Assembly (NCBI RefSeq): GCF_036203305.1
Contig: NZ_CP108131.1
Location: 3,472,001-3,536,000 of the forward strand
Source of the DNA: Streptomyces sp. NBC_00190
GTDB lineage: Bacteria; Actinomycetota; Actinomycetes; Streptomycetales; Streptomycetaceae
Direction of reading: 5' to 3'
DNA length: 64,000 bases
In this document: positions 52,140-59,788 of the stretch, one piece after another
How the letters are laid out: each line of letters starts with the position of its first letter
How positions within the stretch are numbered: position 1 is the first letter of the stretch
The notes under the pieces: model-generated
Databases searched by the model: none
Told to the model about the DNA's origin: nothing
Seen by the model: the letters and a program-made list of their open reading frames with translations, nothing else
Position numbers and translations under genes: made by a program

Positions 52140-52550
52140 ATGATCAAGAAGATGATGGCCACGGCAGCGGTTGCGGCCTCGGTCGTGGGCATGGGCGCCG
52201 CCATGGCGCCGCAGGCGATGGCCATCGGGAACGACAACGGCGTCAACACCGTCAACGGCAACGGCGCCGCGCAGATCTACGGAAACCAGGCCACCTACGG
52301 CAACATGAGCCCGCAGATGGCGCTGATCCAGGGCTCCTTCAACAAGCCCTGCATCGCCCTGCCCGCCAAGGCCAACGTGCAGTCCGTGCTCGCCCTGCTC
52401 AACGTCGGCGTCCAGGACATCCCGGTCCTGTCCAGCCCGCAGAACCAGCAGTGCACCGAGAACTCGACGCAGGCCAAGGGCGACGAGGCCCTCTCCCACA
52501 TCCTGGACAACATCCCGATCCTCTCCGGCAACGTCTCCGCCGGCAGCTGA
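52140..52550 (+). CDS. rdl: Rodlin
   Basis: 136 residues from ATG 52140. Signal peptide ends at APQAMA; the mature protein has the rodlin pattern IGNDNGVNTVNGNG, QIYGNQATYGNMSPQ, KPCIALPAKAN, SPQNQQCTENSTQAKGDE and LSHILDNIPILSGN. RdlA/RdlB organise chaplin fibrils into the paired rodlets on aerial hyphae and spores. 118 bp after the first chaplin, with its own candidate SigBldN promoter. Confidence 0.96.
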   Translation: MIKKMMATAAVAASVVGMGAAMAPQAMAIGNDNGVNTVNGNGAAQIYGNQATYGNMSPQMALIQGSFNKPCIALPAKANVQSVLALLNVGVQDIPVLSSPQNQQCTENSTQAKGDEALSHILDNIPILSGNVSAGS

Positions 52551-52564
52551 CCGCGAACGTCCCT

Positions 52565-52601
52565 GCGAGGCCGTCGCACCTTCGGGTCGCGACGGCCTCG
52601 C
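52565..52601 (+). terminator. Stem-loop terminator after rodlin
   Basis: GCGAGGCCGTCGC (52565-52577) and GCGACGGCCTCGC (52589-52601) form a perfect 13-bp stem with an 11-base loop, 14 bases after the rodlin stop. Confidence 0.85.
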
Positions 52602-52664
52602 CGCGTAAGAATCCGCCGCCCGGGATCCGGCTCCGCGAATAGTGACGCGAAATCCGGACCCCAT

Positions 52665-52693
52665 GAATTCACCCGGACCATCGGGGTGAATTC
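52665..52693. repeat. 10-bp inverted repeat upstream of second chaplin
   Basis: GAATTCACCC (52665-52674) and GGGTGAATTC (52684-52693) are exact inverted copies with a 9-base gap, about 95 bp before the chaplin start. It may be an operator rather than a terminator because a terminator already lies just upstream. Confidence 0.45.
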
Positions 52694-52788
52694 CCGGCCG
52701 GCCGCCGGAATTACGCGGTTTCTTTTTCCCGGACCACTCGTTGTTATTTCTGCAGCGGATACGCCTCTGCGGGAAGGATCGAAATCAA

Positions 52789-53022
52789 ATGAAGTACAAG
52801 AAGGCAGTGGTGCTGGCCGCCGGCGCTCTGATGGCCGTCGGCGCCGTCTCTCCCGCCATGGCCGACAGTGAAGCCGCAGGCAACGCCGTGGGCTCCCCCG
52901 GCGTCCTGTCCGGCAACAACGTCCAGGTGCCGATCAACATCCCGATCAACATCTGCGGCAACACCGTGAACGTCGCCGCGCTGCTGAACCCCGCGTTCGG
53001 CAACGTCTGCGTCAACCACTGA
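52789..53022 (+). CDS. Short chaplin
   Basis: 77 residues from ATG 52789. Signal peptide ends at SPAMA; the mature domain is SEAAGNAVGSPGVLSGN, NVQVPINIPINICGNTVNV, AALLNPAFGNVCVNH. Both Cys are present. It is the most Asn/Ile-rich of the three short chaplins here. CGTTGT at 52739-52744 could be a SigBldN -10 but has no good -35. Confidence 0.96.
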   Translation: MKYKKAVVLAAGALMAVGAVSPAMADSEAAGNAVGSPGVLSGNNVQVPINIPINICGNTVNVAALLNPAFGNVCVNH

Positions 53023-53061
53023 CGCAACGCTTGCGCCCGCGAGGGCAAGCCTCCTCGGGGT

Positions 53062-53095
53062 GGCCCCGGAGTGCACGGCGGTGCACTCCGGGGCC
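53062..53095 (+). terminator. Stem-loop terminator after second chaplin
   Basis: GGCCCCGGAGTGCAC (53062-53076) and GTGCACTCCGGGGCC (53081-53095): perfect 15-bp stem, 4-base loop. It lies between two chaplin genes on the same strand. Confidence 0.88.
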
Positions 53096-53143
53096 GCCTC
53101 CGATTCAGCACCGGCAGCAGCGCCGGTAGACAGGGAAGGACCC

Positions 53144-54232
53144 ATGCGACAGGTACTGAGCCGACAGGTACTGGGCAAGGGGATGCTCACGGCGGCGGCC
53201 GCGTCGAGTCTGCTGTCGATCGCGACCGGCGTGGCCTACGCACATTCCGGAGCGACGGCCGAGGCCTCGCATTCACCGGGTGTGCTGGCGGGCAACAGCG
53301 TCTCGGTACCGATCACCTTCGCGCCCAACGTGTGCGGCAACAGCGTGGACGGGGGTGCCGCGCTCAACCCCGCGATGGGGAACACCTGCGTCACCACGAC
53401 CGGCTCGCACACCGGCGACGGCTACGACTACGGGCGCTACCTCAGCCCCGAGAACGCCGAGGCCTTCGACCGCTACCTCCACGAACGGGAAGGGGTGGGG
53501 CGGCACAGGGTGCCGGAGCAGCGCCAGGAGACACCGCGGCACGAGACCCCGGCGCCGCGGCACGCGGCTCCCCGTCATGCTGCTCCCCGCCACGAGGAGC
53601 AGCGTGAGGAGGGCGGCTACGGCGGCCCGGAGGAAGAGCAGCACCAGGAGCAGCACGAGGAAGGGTGCGACGACCACCCCGAGTCCGCGCCGCCCCCCGC
53701 CCCGCCGGCGCACCGCGCGCCCCCCGCGGCCCCCGCACCCCCCGCACCCGACCGGCCGCACCCGATGCCCGAGCCGGTCGACGAGCACCCGGCTCCGCTC
53801 CCGGCCCCGGCGCCGGAGGAGCCCGCCCCGGTCGAGGAGGCGCCCCATCCGCTCCCCGCCCCCGTCGAGGAGGCCCCCCAGCCGCTCCCGGCCCCGGTCG
53901 AGGAGGAGGCGCCCGTACCGCTGCCGGCTCCGGCCCCGGTCGAGGAAGCGCCCGCACCGCTTCCCGCCCCGGGCCCGGGCCCGGGCCCGGAGGCTCCCGC
54001 GCCCCGGCCACCGCACGGGAGCCAGCCGGTGGAGCTCCCGGCAGCTCCGGCTCCGGCTCCGGCCCCCGCTCCGGTTCCCGCACCGGCACCGGCACCGGCA
54101 CCGGCACCGGCTCACGTCAGCTCGCCCGTGCTGGCCGCGACCGGCGCGGGTCAGCCCGCGGCCGCGGCGGCCCTCGCCACGGCGCTGATCCTGGGCGGCG
54201 CCATTCTGTACCGGCGGTCGCGCGAAGCCTGA
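53144..54232 (+). CDS. Long chaplin with single chaplin domain and sortase signal
   Basis: 362 residues from ATG 53144 (GGGAAGGA upstream). Signal peptide ends at GVAYA; one chaplin domain follows (SPGVLAGNSVSVPITF, NVCGNSVDGGAALNPAMGNTC). Residues ~90-325 are a polar Pro/Glu/His/Ala-rich spacer with repeated LPAPVEEAP units and a short Gly/Glu/Gln stretch. The C-terminus has LAATG starting at residue 330, a hydrophobic helix and RRSREA, the class E sortase signal LAXTG. Long chaplins ChpA-C of S. coelicolor carry two chaplin domains, whereas only one is visible here. Confidence 0.93.
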   Translation: MRQVLSRQVLGKGMLTAAAASSLLSIATGVAYAHSGATAEASHSPGVLAGNSVSVPITFAPNVCGNSVDGGAALNPAMGNTCVTTTGSHTGDGYDYGRYLSPENAEAFDRYLHEREGVGRHRVPEQRQETPRHETPAPRHAAPRHAAPRHEEQREEGGYGGPEEEQHQEQHEEGCDDHPESAPPPAPPAHRAPPAAPAPPAPDRPHPMPEPVDEHPAPLPAPAPEEPAPVEEAPHPLPAPVEEAPQPLPAPVEEEAPVPLPAPAPVEEAPAPLPAPGPGPGPEAPAPRPPHGSQPVELPAAPAPAPAPAPVPAPAPAPAPAPAHVSSPVLAATGAGQPAAAAALATALILGGAILYRRSREA

Positions 54233-54261
54233 CCGGCATTACCGGTAATCAGAAGAAATAT

Positions 54262-54294
54262 CGGCCGGAGAATCCTTGTCGGATTCTCCGGCCG
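54262..54294 (+). terminator. Stem-loop terminator after long chaplin
   Basis: CGGCCGGAGAATCC (54262-54275) and GGATTCTCCGGCCG (54281-54294): perfect 14-bp stem with a 5-base loop, 30 bases after the stop. Confidence 0.88.
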
Positions 54295-54425
54295 CTGTCA
54301 TGCCCTTGTTCCCAACCGCGTGCGCGCCGGCGTTTCCGTAGCGGCCGGGAATCGTTACCCAGGGCGAAAGCGGCGCGACGGTCGCCGCTGACGCCTCTGC
54401 ACACGAAAAGAAGAGGATTTCGATA

Positions 54426-54770
54426 ATGAAGCTCACGAAGGTCGCCGCTGTCGTCGTCGGCTCCGTCGCCGCCCTCGGCTCCTCCGCCACCGCTTTCGCG
54501 GCCGAGGCCCCGGCCGCGATGCCCATGAGCCTGACGAGCGGGGTGACCGCGGTGACCGAAGCCGTGAACCCCGTCTCCGAGTCGCTGCCGCAGACCCTGG
54601 GCAACGGACTGGCAGAGCAGGGCGAGAACGTCAACAAGGTCGTGGGCACCGTCCAGAGGGTCAACGAGGTCCGCAACAACGCGCCCGGCGAGGTGCTCGG
54701 CCTTGCGAACGGCGCCACCCAGGCGTCCCCGCTCCTGGGCGGCGTGAAGCTCAACGGCGGCGCGCACTGA
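54426..54770 (+). CDS. Small secreted protein in the sheath cluster
   Basis: 114 residues from ATG 54426 with AGAGGA upstream. Signal peptide ends at TAFA; the mature 88 residues are helical and polar with no Cys (LTSGVTAVTEAVNPVSESLP, NVNKVVGTVQRVNEVRNN, then LGLANGATQASPLLGG). It is not a chaplin or rodlin. Its position and terminators on both sides suggest co-expression during aerial growth. CGTTTC-N16-CGTTAC at 54331-54358 is a weak SigBldN-like promoter. Confidence 0.75.
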   Translation: MKLTKVAAVVVGSVAALGSSATAFAAEAPAAMPMSLTSGVTAVTEAVNPVSESLPQTLGNGLAEQGENVNKVVGTVQRVNEVRNNAPGEVLGLANGATQASPLLGGVKLNGGAH

Positions 54771-54783
54771 GCGACACCGACAC

Positions 54784-54823
54784 GACTGTGGGCGCCGCCG
54801 GCGAGGCCGGGGCGCCCACAGTC
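54784..54823. terminator. Bidirectional stem-loop terminator
   Basis: GACTGTGGGCGCC (54784-54796) and GGCGCCCACAGTC (54811-54823): perfect 13-bp stem, 14-base loop, between the convergent small secreted gene and the minus-strand chaplin. Confidence 0.85.
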
Positions 54824-54840
54824 GGTTCGTGCAGCCGACG

Positions 54841-55080
54841 TCAGTCGTTGACGCAGACGTTGCCGAACGCCGGGTTCAGCGCGCCGATGATGCTCACGGA
54901 GTTACCGCAGACGTTGATCGGAACGTGGACCGGGACCTGGAGCAGGTTGCCCGAGAGGACACCGGGGGAGCCCACGGCCGCGCCCTCGGCCGACGAGTCG
55001 GCCATAGCGGAGCCGGCGGCACCGGCCGCAGCGAGACCAGCGGTGGCCAGGACCAGGGCAGCCTTCTTGGCAGAGTTCAT
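54841..55080 (-). CDS. Short chaplin
   Basis: 79 residues from ATG 55080 (AGAAGGTG upstream). Signal peptide ends at GSAMA; the mature part is SSAEGAAVGSPGVLSGN, LLQVPVHVPINVCGNSVSI, GALNPAFGNVCVND. Both Cys are present. It is the only sheath structural gene of the cluster on the minus strand. Confidence 0.96.
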   Translation of the reverse strand: MNSAKKAALVLATAGLAAAGAAGSAMADSSAEGAAVGSPGVLSGNLLQVPVHVPINVCGNSVSIIGALNPAFGNVCVND

Positions 55081-55224
55081 GGGAAGTGCACCTTCTGTTC
55101 GATGTTCTGCCCCGATGCCGGGGCTCACACCGAGCGAAACGGTCCGCCTCCCCTGACGACACGGCCACGTCCGCGATCACACCTGTTCAGCTCAATAGTC
55201 GTAACCGCAGCACCGTCCGGACCG

Positions 55225-55680
55225 TTAAGGAAGATCGCTCAGCGGGTCCGGGATCGCCGGGACCTCGACGTCGGGGACCTCCGGCACGACCGGCGCCGCC
55301 GGATCCGGCAGCGTGGGCGGTTCGATCCCCGGGATCCCGGGGATCTCCACGCCCGGGATCGCCGGGAGCACCACGCCCGGGATGGCCGGGAGATTGATGC
55401 CCGGGATCTCCGGCAGCTTGATCTCGGGGAGCTTGATCTCCGGGATCTTGATGTCCGGCAGGCTGACGCCCGGTGGCAGGAGGGCCTTGATGGCGTCGAG
55501 GATGCCCTTCACCAGGTCGTCGACGGGACCGGCCGCCGCCGCTCGCCGGGGGTGGGCGACTCCGTGGTCACTCTCCACGGCGCCCGCGGGGGCCGCCGCG
55601 CCGGAGAGTATGACGACGGCGAGGGCCGACGGGACGAGGAGACGGGCGCGGCGCGCACGGGCGGGCTTCATGGAGTGCAT
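55225..55680 (-). CDS. Secreted protein made of IP-x-I/V short repeats
   Basis: 151 residues from ATG 55680 with GAGGA six bases upstream. Signal peptide ends at APAGA. After a short basic patch and an amphipathic helix (VDDLVKGILDAIKALLPPG), residues ~73-150 are dominated by units such as LPEIKLPEIPG, INLPAIPG, VVLPAIPG and VEIPGIPG, ending in acidic/proline DPLSDLP. There are no Cys. The hydrophobic periodic region suggests an extended fibrous surface protein; no known family is recognised. 144 bp upstream of the minus-strand chaplin. Confidence 0.75.
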   Translation of the reverse strand: MHSMKPARARRARLLVPSALAVVILSGAAAPAGAVESDHGVAHPRRAAAAGPVDDLVKGILDAIKALLPPGVSLPDIKIPEIKLPEIKLPEIPGINLPAIPGVVLPAIPGVEIPGIPGIEPPTLPDPAAPVVPEVPDVEVPAIPDPLSDLP

Positions 55681-55878
55681 GGATGTTCCTCACTGGTGGT
55701 CGCGCGGATACGGACCTTGAGCGATCCGCTCCCTCACCCACCGTGCGAACACCTCACACGGAGCGCAACCGGAGATCCGGTGACTGCGGGCTTCGTACGG
55801 GCTTCGCGCAGGCGTCCGGGGGCCTCTCACCCGGGACGGGGAAAACCCCGCCGCCCGCAGGCCGTTTGAGTGAAGCAG

Positions 55879-55907
55879 CGGAACCAACCCCCTGGCAGGG
55901 CAGTTGA
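55879..55907 (+). promoter_or_regulatory. SigBldN-like promoter of the second rodlin gene
   Basis: CGGAAC (55879-55884), 17 bases, AGTTGA (55902-55907), about 45 bp before the rodlin ATG, the same distance as for the first rodlin. Ten of twelve positions match CGTAAC/CGTTGA. Confidence 0.45.
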
Positions 55908-55952
55908 CCAGGGCGCTCCATCAGCGGGCACTCGTGCGACAGAAGGAACAAG

Positions 55953-56363
55953 ATGTTCAAGAAGTTCATGACCGCCGCCGCGGTCTCCGCCGTTGCGGTC
56001 GGCGCGGGCGCTGCCGCCGCGGCCCCGGCCATGGCCATCGGCAACGACAACGGGATCAACACCGTCAACGGCAACGGATCCCAGCAGATCTACGGCAACC
56101 AGAAGACCCACGGCGACCTGAGCCCGCAGCTCAGCCTGGTCCAGGGCACGCTGAACAAGCCCTGCATCGGTCTGCCGGCCAAGGTCAACGCCCAGTCGCT
56201 CATCGCCGCGCTCAACATCGGCGTCCAGGACATCAACGTCCTGTCGAACCCGCAGAACCAGCAGTGCACCGAGAACTCCACCCAGGCCAAGGGTGACGAG
56301 CCGCTCTCGCACATCCTGGACAACATCCCGATCCTCTCGGGCAACGCCTCCGTCGGCAGCTGA
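55953..56363 (+). CDS. rdl: Rodlin
   Basis: 136 residues from ATG 55953 with AGAAGGA upstream. Signal peptide ends at APAMA; the rest closely parallels the first rodlin (IGNDNGINTVNGNGSQQ, KPCIGLPAKVNAQS, NPQNQQCTENSTQAKGDE, LSHILDNIPILSGN). The two copies are the same length and lie in the same orientation 3.4 kb apart, unlike the adjacent divergent rdlA/rdlB pair of S. coelicolor. Confidence 0.96.
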   Translation: MFKKFMTAAAVSAVAVGAGAAAAAPAMAIGNDNGINTVNGNGSQQIYGNQKTHGDLSPQLSLVQGTLNKPCIGLPAKVNAQSLIAALNIGVQDINVLSNPQNQQCTENSTQAKGDEPLSHILDNIPILSGNASVGS

Positions 56364-56403
56364 TCGCCGGGCCCCGTGCCCGTGGAGCGATGCGTGACGC
56401 ATA

Positions 56404-56438
56404 GAGGGCCCCGGCGGCGTCCAGCTGCCGGGGCCCTC
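56404..56438. terminator. Stem-loop terminator after second rodlin
   Basis: GAGGGCCCCGGC (56404-56415) and GCCGGGGCCCTC (56427-56438): perfect 12-bp stem with an 11-base loop, between the rodlin and the convergent VKOR gene. Confidence 0.85.
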
Positions 56439-56455
56439 GTGCGCGCCCTCCGCCG

Positions 56456-57097
56456 TCAGCCGGTCCAGAAGTCCCACCACCGGGTGAGGATCAGCATGCC
56501 GATCACTCCGGTGTGCAGGGCGGGCGGCGCCCAGCCGAACTCGGTGAAGAAGCCCCGTAGCGGGCCGGGGGCCGGGAGTACGCCCGTACGCGCGTTGTGC
56601 GCGGTGACCGCCCAGAACATCAGCAGCGTGGCCACCCAGGCCAGGCAGCACCACAGGCAGAGCGCGTTGATCTCGTAGAGCGACTGGACCATCAGCCAGG
56701 AGCAGAAGCCGACGCCGAAGAGCGTCCCCGCGTTCAGGCCCAACCAGAACCAGCCACGGTAGCGGGCGCCGGCCAGCAGGCCCGCGCCGGCGCACACCAC
56801 GACGGCGTAACCGACCAGCCCCAGCATGGGGTTGGGGAAGCCGAAGGCCTGCGCCTGCTCGCTCTGCATCACGCTGCCGCAGGAGACCACCGGGTTGAGA
56901 CTGCAGGCGGGCTTGAAGTCCGGGTCCTCCAGCAGGAGGAACTTGTCGAGGGTGATCACCCAGGAGGCCAGCAGCCCGGCCGCCCCGGTCAGTGCCAGCA
57001 GCCAGGCCAACCCTCTCGGTGCGGCCGCCTGTTCGCTCTCGGTCCGGGTGCTGGGCTGCCCCTGCTGACGGGGAACGCCCACTGTATTCGTTGCCAT
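56456..57097 (-). CDS. Vitamin K epoxide reductase (VKOR) family thiol oxidoreductase
   Basis: 213 residues from ATG 57097. Five membrane helices with the loop Cys pair (PACSLNPVVSCG), and the active CxxC in EINALCLWCCLAW. Actinobacterial VKOR takes the place of DsbB, reoxidising DsbA-like proteins with menaquinone to make extracellular disulfides. Chaplins and rodlins contain Cys pairs, so the position next to their cluster is suggestive, but the gene is outside the terminators and may be unrelated. Confidence 0.93.
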   Translation of the reverse strand: MATNTVGVPRQQGQPSTRTESEQAAAPRGLAWLLALTGAAGLLASWVITLDKFLLLEDPDFKPACSLNPVVSCGSVMQSEQAQAFGFPNPMLGLVGYAVVVCAGAGLLAGARYRGWFWLGLNAGTLFGVGFCSWLMVQSLYEINALCLWCCLAWVATLLMFWAVTAHNARTGVLPAPGPLRGFFTEFGWAPPALHTGVIGMLILTRWWDFWTG

Positions 57098-57289
57098 GTG
57101 GCCCATAGTCCCGCTCTCCACCACAGAGCGGACCTAACCGTGCCCATCCATACGCAAGTTGACCTGAAGGGGTGGCGGGAACCCCTGTTGCTTCCCGGAC
57201 GTTTTACCGAACGCCGGACGTGATGTCAGGCCCAGGGGTTACTTTGAGCTTCCGCGAAGTGACAAGCTGCGACGGCCTGGAGACCCACC

Positions 57290-58060
57290 TTGAGCGATCC
57301 GTACGAGACAACCGAGGCGCACCTCGACCGACTCCTCGGTCGCGCCCTGAACTCCTTCGACCTGCCCGACAGGTTGGTCGAGCGCCTCGGTACGGCGCTC
57401 GCGCACAGCTCTTCGCTGTACAGCACCCACCACAGCCCGGCGACGGGCGTCTGGCGGGAGACCCACCAGCACACCTACCTGCTGGCCGACGGCGGTTCGG
57501 CGGCGCTGTGGGAGCTGGCGTACCGGCAGGAGGGCGACCGGACGGTCCGGCACGAGATCTTCGTGAGCAAGGCGGAGACCTGCCTGGCCGTGGCCCGGCT
57601 GTTCGGCGAGGTCCCGGCCCAGGCCGCCCTGGACCCGGCGTTACTCCCGGGCGACGAGGAGCCCGACGACGACGTGGCCGCGCTGGCCGCGCTGTTCGCG
57701 GCCGGTGCTCCGGCGCACCGGCACCGGGAGTACGCGGTGGAGCAGTCCGCCGACCACGCCCGGCGGGTGCTGCGCCGCGCTGAGAACCCGGACCGGCCCG
57801 GCAAGCCGGTGGCGGAGCGCCTGCGGTCGGCGTATGCCCACCAGATCACGCAGTCGTTCGGCGGCGGGCCGTTCCTGCCGGGCGGGCGGGACGTGGCCTT
57901 CAGCCTGTACGAGCACGCCTTCGTCCTGCTGGACGGGAGCGAGGTCAGCCTGTGGGAGGTCGAGCACACGGCGACGCCGGACGGGCGGCACATGTGCGAG
58001 GTGTACGAGAGCGAGACCGCCGCGCGGGGAGCCATGGAACTTCGCGCCCGGGTCCGGTGA
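57290..58060 (+). CDS. DUF6227-like Streptomyces protein with a TTA codon
   Basis: 256 residues from TTG 57290, with GGAG eight bases upstream. Soluble alpha/beta protein: HLDRLLGRALNSFDLPDRLV, THQHTYLLADGGSAALWELA, and a second half repeating the pattern (DVAFSLYEHAFVLLDGSEVS, then LWEVEHT), which suggests an internal duplication. It contains an in-frame TTA at 57641-57643 (codon 118). Function unknown; the family appears restricted to Streptomyces and relatives. Confidence 0.8.
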   Translation: MSDPYETTEAHLDRLLGRALNSFDLPDRLVERLGTALAHSSSLYSTHHSPATGVWRETHQHTYLLADGGSAALWELAYRQEGDRTVRHEIFVSKAETCLAVARLFGEVPAQAALDPALLPGDEEPDDDVAALAALFAAGAPAHRHREYAVEQSADHARRVLRRAENPDRPGKPVAERLRSAYAHQITQSFGGGPFLPGGRDVAFSLYEHAFVLLDGSEVSLWEVEHTATPDGRHMCEVYESETAARGAMELRARVR

Positions 58061-58066
58061 CGGAAA

Positions 58067-58100
58067 CGGACATGCCCGCCCATCAGGGCGGGCATGTCCG
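58067..58100. terminator. Bidirectional stem-loop terminator
   Basis: CGGACATGCCCGCC (58067-58080) and GGCGGGCATGTCCG (58087-58100): perfect 14-bp stem, extended by one pair at the base of a short loop, between two convergent genes. Confidence 0.88.
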
Positions 58101-58120
58101 TGGACGGGAGTCGGCCCGCG

Positions 58121-59725
58121 TCAGACGGCCGGGACCTTGTCCGTGGCCGCGTCCGGAGCCTGCGCCGTGTCCGGGGCCTGGTGCTCGGAGCCACCCTCGC
58201 GCTGCTCCATCGGGATCGAGGTGCGCGGCAGCATGAACATCACCGCCCAGATCACGACGAGGACGGCGACGATCCACCACATGGCGCTGCGGAACGCCTC
58301 TACGTACGGGGCGCCGAAGGCCATCTCGTTCTCGATCACGCCGAAGTACACGACGGAGGTGAGGCCGAGGCCGAGGGCGTTGCCCATCTGCATGGTCGAG
58401 TTGATCAGCCCGGAGGCGGATCCGGCGTGCTCGCGCGGCACCTCGGACAGCACGGCGTCGGTGAGCGGGGCCACGATCAGGCCCATGCCGAGACCCATGA
58501 CGGCGAGCGGCGCGGCCATCTGCCAGGAGGCGATCTCCATGCCGTAGTGCCCGGACTCCCAGATGTAGAGGAGCACACCCGCGGCCATGGTGAGCGCGCC
58601 CGCCTGGAGCACCTTGCGGCCGAAGCGCGGTACGAGCTTCTGGACGGACATGCCGGCGGCGACCGAGACGGCGATGGAGAAGGGGATGCCGGTGGTGCCG
58701 GCGCGCAGCGCGCTCCAGCCGAGGCCCAACTGCATCATGAGCGTCCACACCAGGAAGAAGATGCCGGTCGCGATCCCGAAGGTGAGCTGGACGGCCATAC
58801 CGCCGGCGAAGCTCCTGACCTTGAAGAGGGAGAGCTCGACGAGCGGGGAGCCGTCCTTCTTGATCTTGTGCTTCTCGTAGGCGATGAAGCCGACGATCAC
58901 GAGGGGCACCGCCCCCATGCAGAGGAAGCCCCACAGCGGCCAGTCGTTCTCCCGGCCCTGGGTGAGCGGGTAGATCAGCATGACCATGGCGGCGGTCGCG
59001 AGGACGACACCGATCAGGTCCAGGCGCAGCGCGTTCGGGGCCTTGGACTCGGTGATGAACTTGCGGCCCAGGATCACGCCCGCGATGCCAACGGGCAGGT
59101 TGATCAGGAAGATCGGGCGCCATTCGAGGCCGAACAGGTTCCACTGGGTGAGCAGCGCGCCGAGCATCGGGCCCGAGACGGCGCCGAGGCCCACGATCGC
59201 GCCGAACATGCCGAAGACCTTGCCGCGCTCGTGCGGCGGGAAGGTGACGTGGATGATCGACAGCACCTGCGGCACCATCATGGCGGCCATGCCGCCCTGG
59301 AGGAGGCGGGAGGCGACGAGGATGCTCGGGTTGGCGGCGATGCCGCAGAGCAGCGAGGCGGCCGTGAAGCCCGCGATACCGATGAGGAAGAGCCGCTTGC
59401 GGCCGTAGATGTCACCGAGGCGACCGCCGGTGATCAGGCCGGCGGCGAAGGCGAGCGCGTAACCGGCGGTGATCCACTGGATCGCGCTGGTGGAGGCGTT
59501 CAGGTCCTGGCGCATGCTGGGTATGGCTATGTTGACGATGGTGACGTCGACCAGGTCCATGAAGGCCGCGGTCATCACGATGGCGAGCGCCAGCCAGCGG
59601 CGCCGGTCGGCGGCTGAGCCGTTCGTGGGTGAGCCGTTCACGGGTGCGGTGGCTGTCTCGGTCCGCTCTTCTTGTACGGGCCCGTTCTCTCTTTCGGGCG
59701 ATGTCTTGGACGTCTCGGTGCTCAT
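58121..59725 (-). CDS. MFS drug exporter, DHA2 (EmrB/QacA) type
   Basis: 534 residues from ATG 59725. Fourteen membrane helices; motif A GGRLGDIYGRKRLFL, helix-1 MDLVDVTIVNIAIPSM and motif C GLGAVSGPMLGALL identify the 14-TM antiporters. Proton-coupled multidrug export. The acidic N- and C-termini are cytosolic. Divergent from the WYL regulator (63 bp), which probably controls it. Confidence 0.93.
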   Translation of the reverse strand: MSTETSKTSPERENGPVQEERTETATAPVNGSPTNGSAADRRRWLALAIVMTAAFMDLVDVTIVNIAIPSMRQDLNASTSAIQWITAGYALAFAAGLITGGRLGDIYGRKRLFLIGIAGFTAASLLCGIAANPSILVASRLLQGGMAAMMVPQVLSIIHVTFPPHERGKVFGMFGAIVGLGAVSGPMLGALLTQWNLFGLEWRPIFLINLPVGIAGVILGRKFITESKAPNALRLDLIGVVLATAAMVMLIYPLTQGRENDWPLWGFLCMGAVPLVIVGFIAYEKHKIKKDGSPLVELSLFKVRSFAGGMAVQLTFGIATGIFFLVWTLMMQLGLGWSALRAGTTGIPFSIAVSVAAGMSVQKLVPRFGRKVLQAGALTMAAGVLLYIWESGHYGMEIASWQMAAPLAVMGLGMGLIVAPLTDAVLSEVPREHAGSASGLINSTMQMGNALGLGLTSVVYFGVIENEMAFGAPYVEAFRSAMWWIVAVLVVIWAVMFMLPRTSIPMEQREGGSEHQAPDTAQAPDAATDKVPAV

Positions 59726-59788
59726 GGAGAGAAACCTAGACGGGATGTAGGTCAGGCGGTGTCCTATTTCGCTGGCAACCTGGATTCC

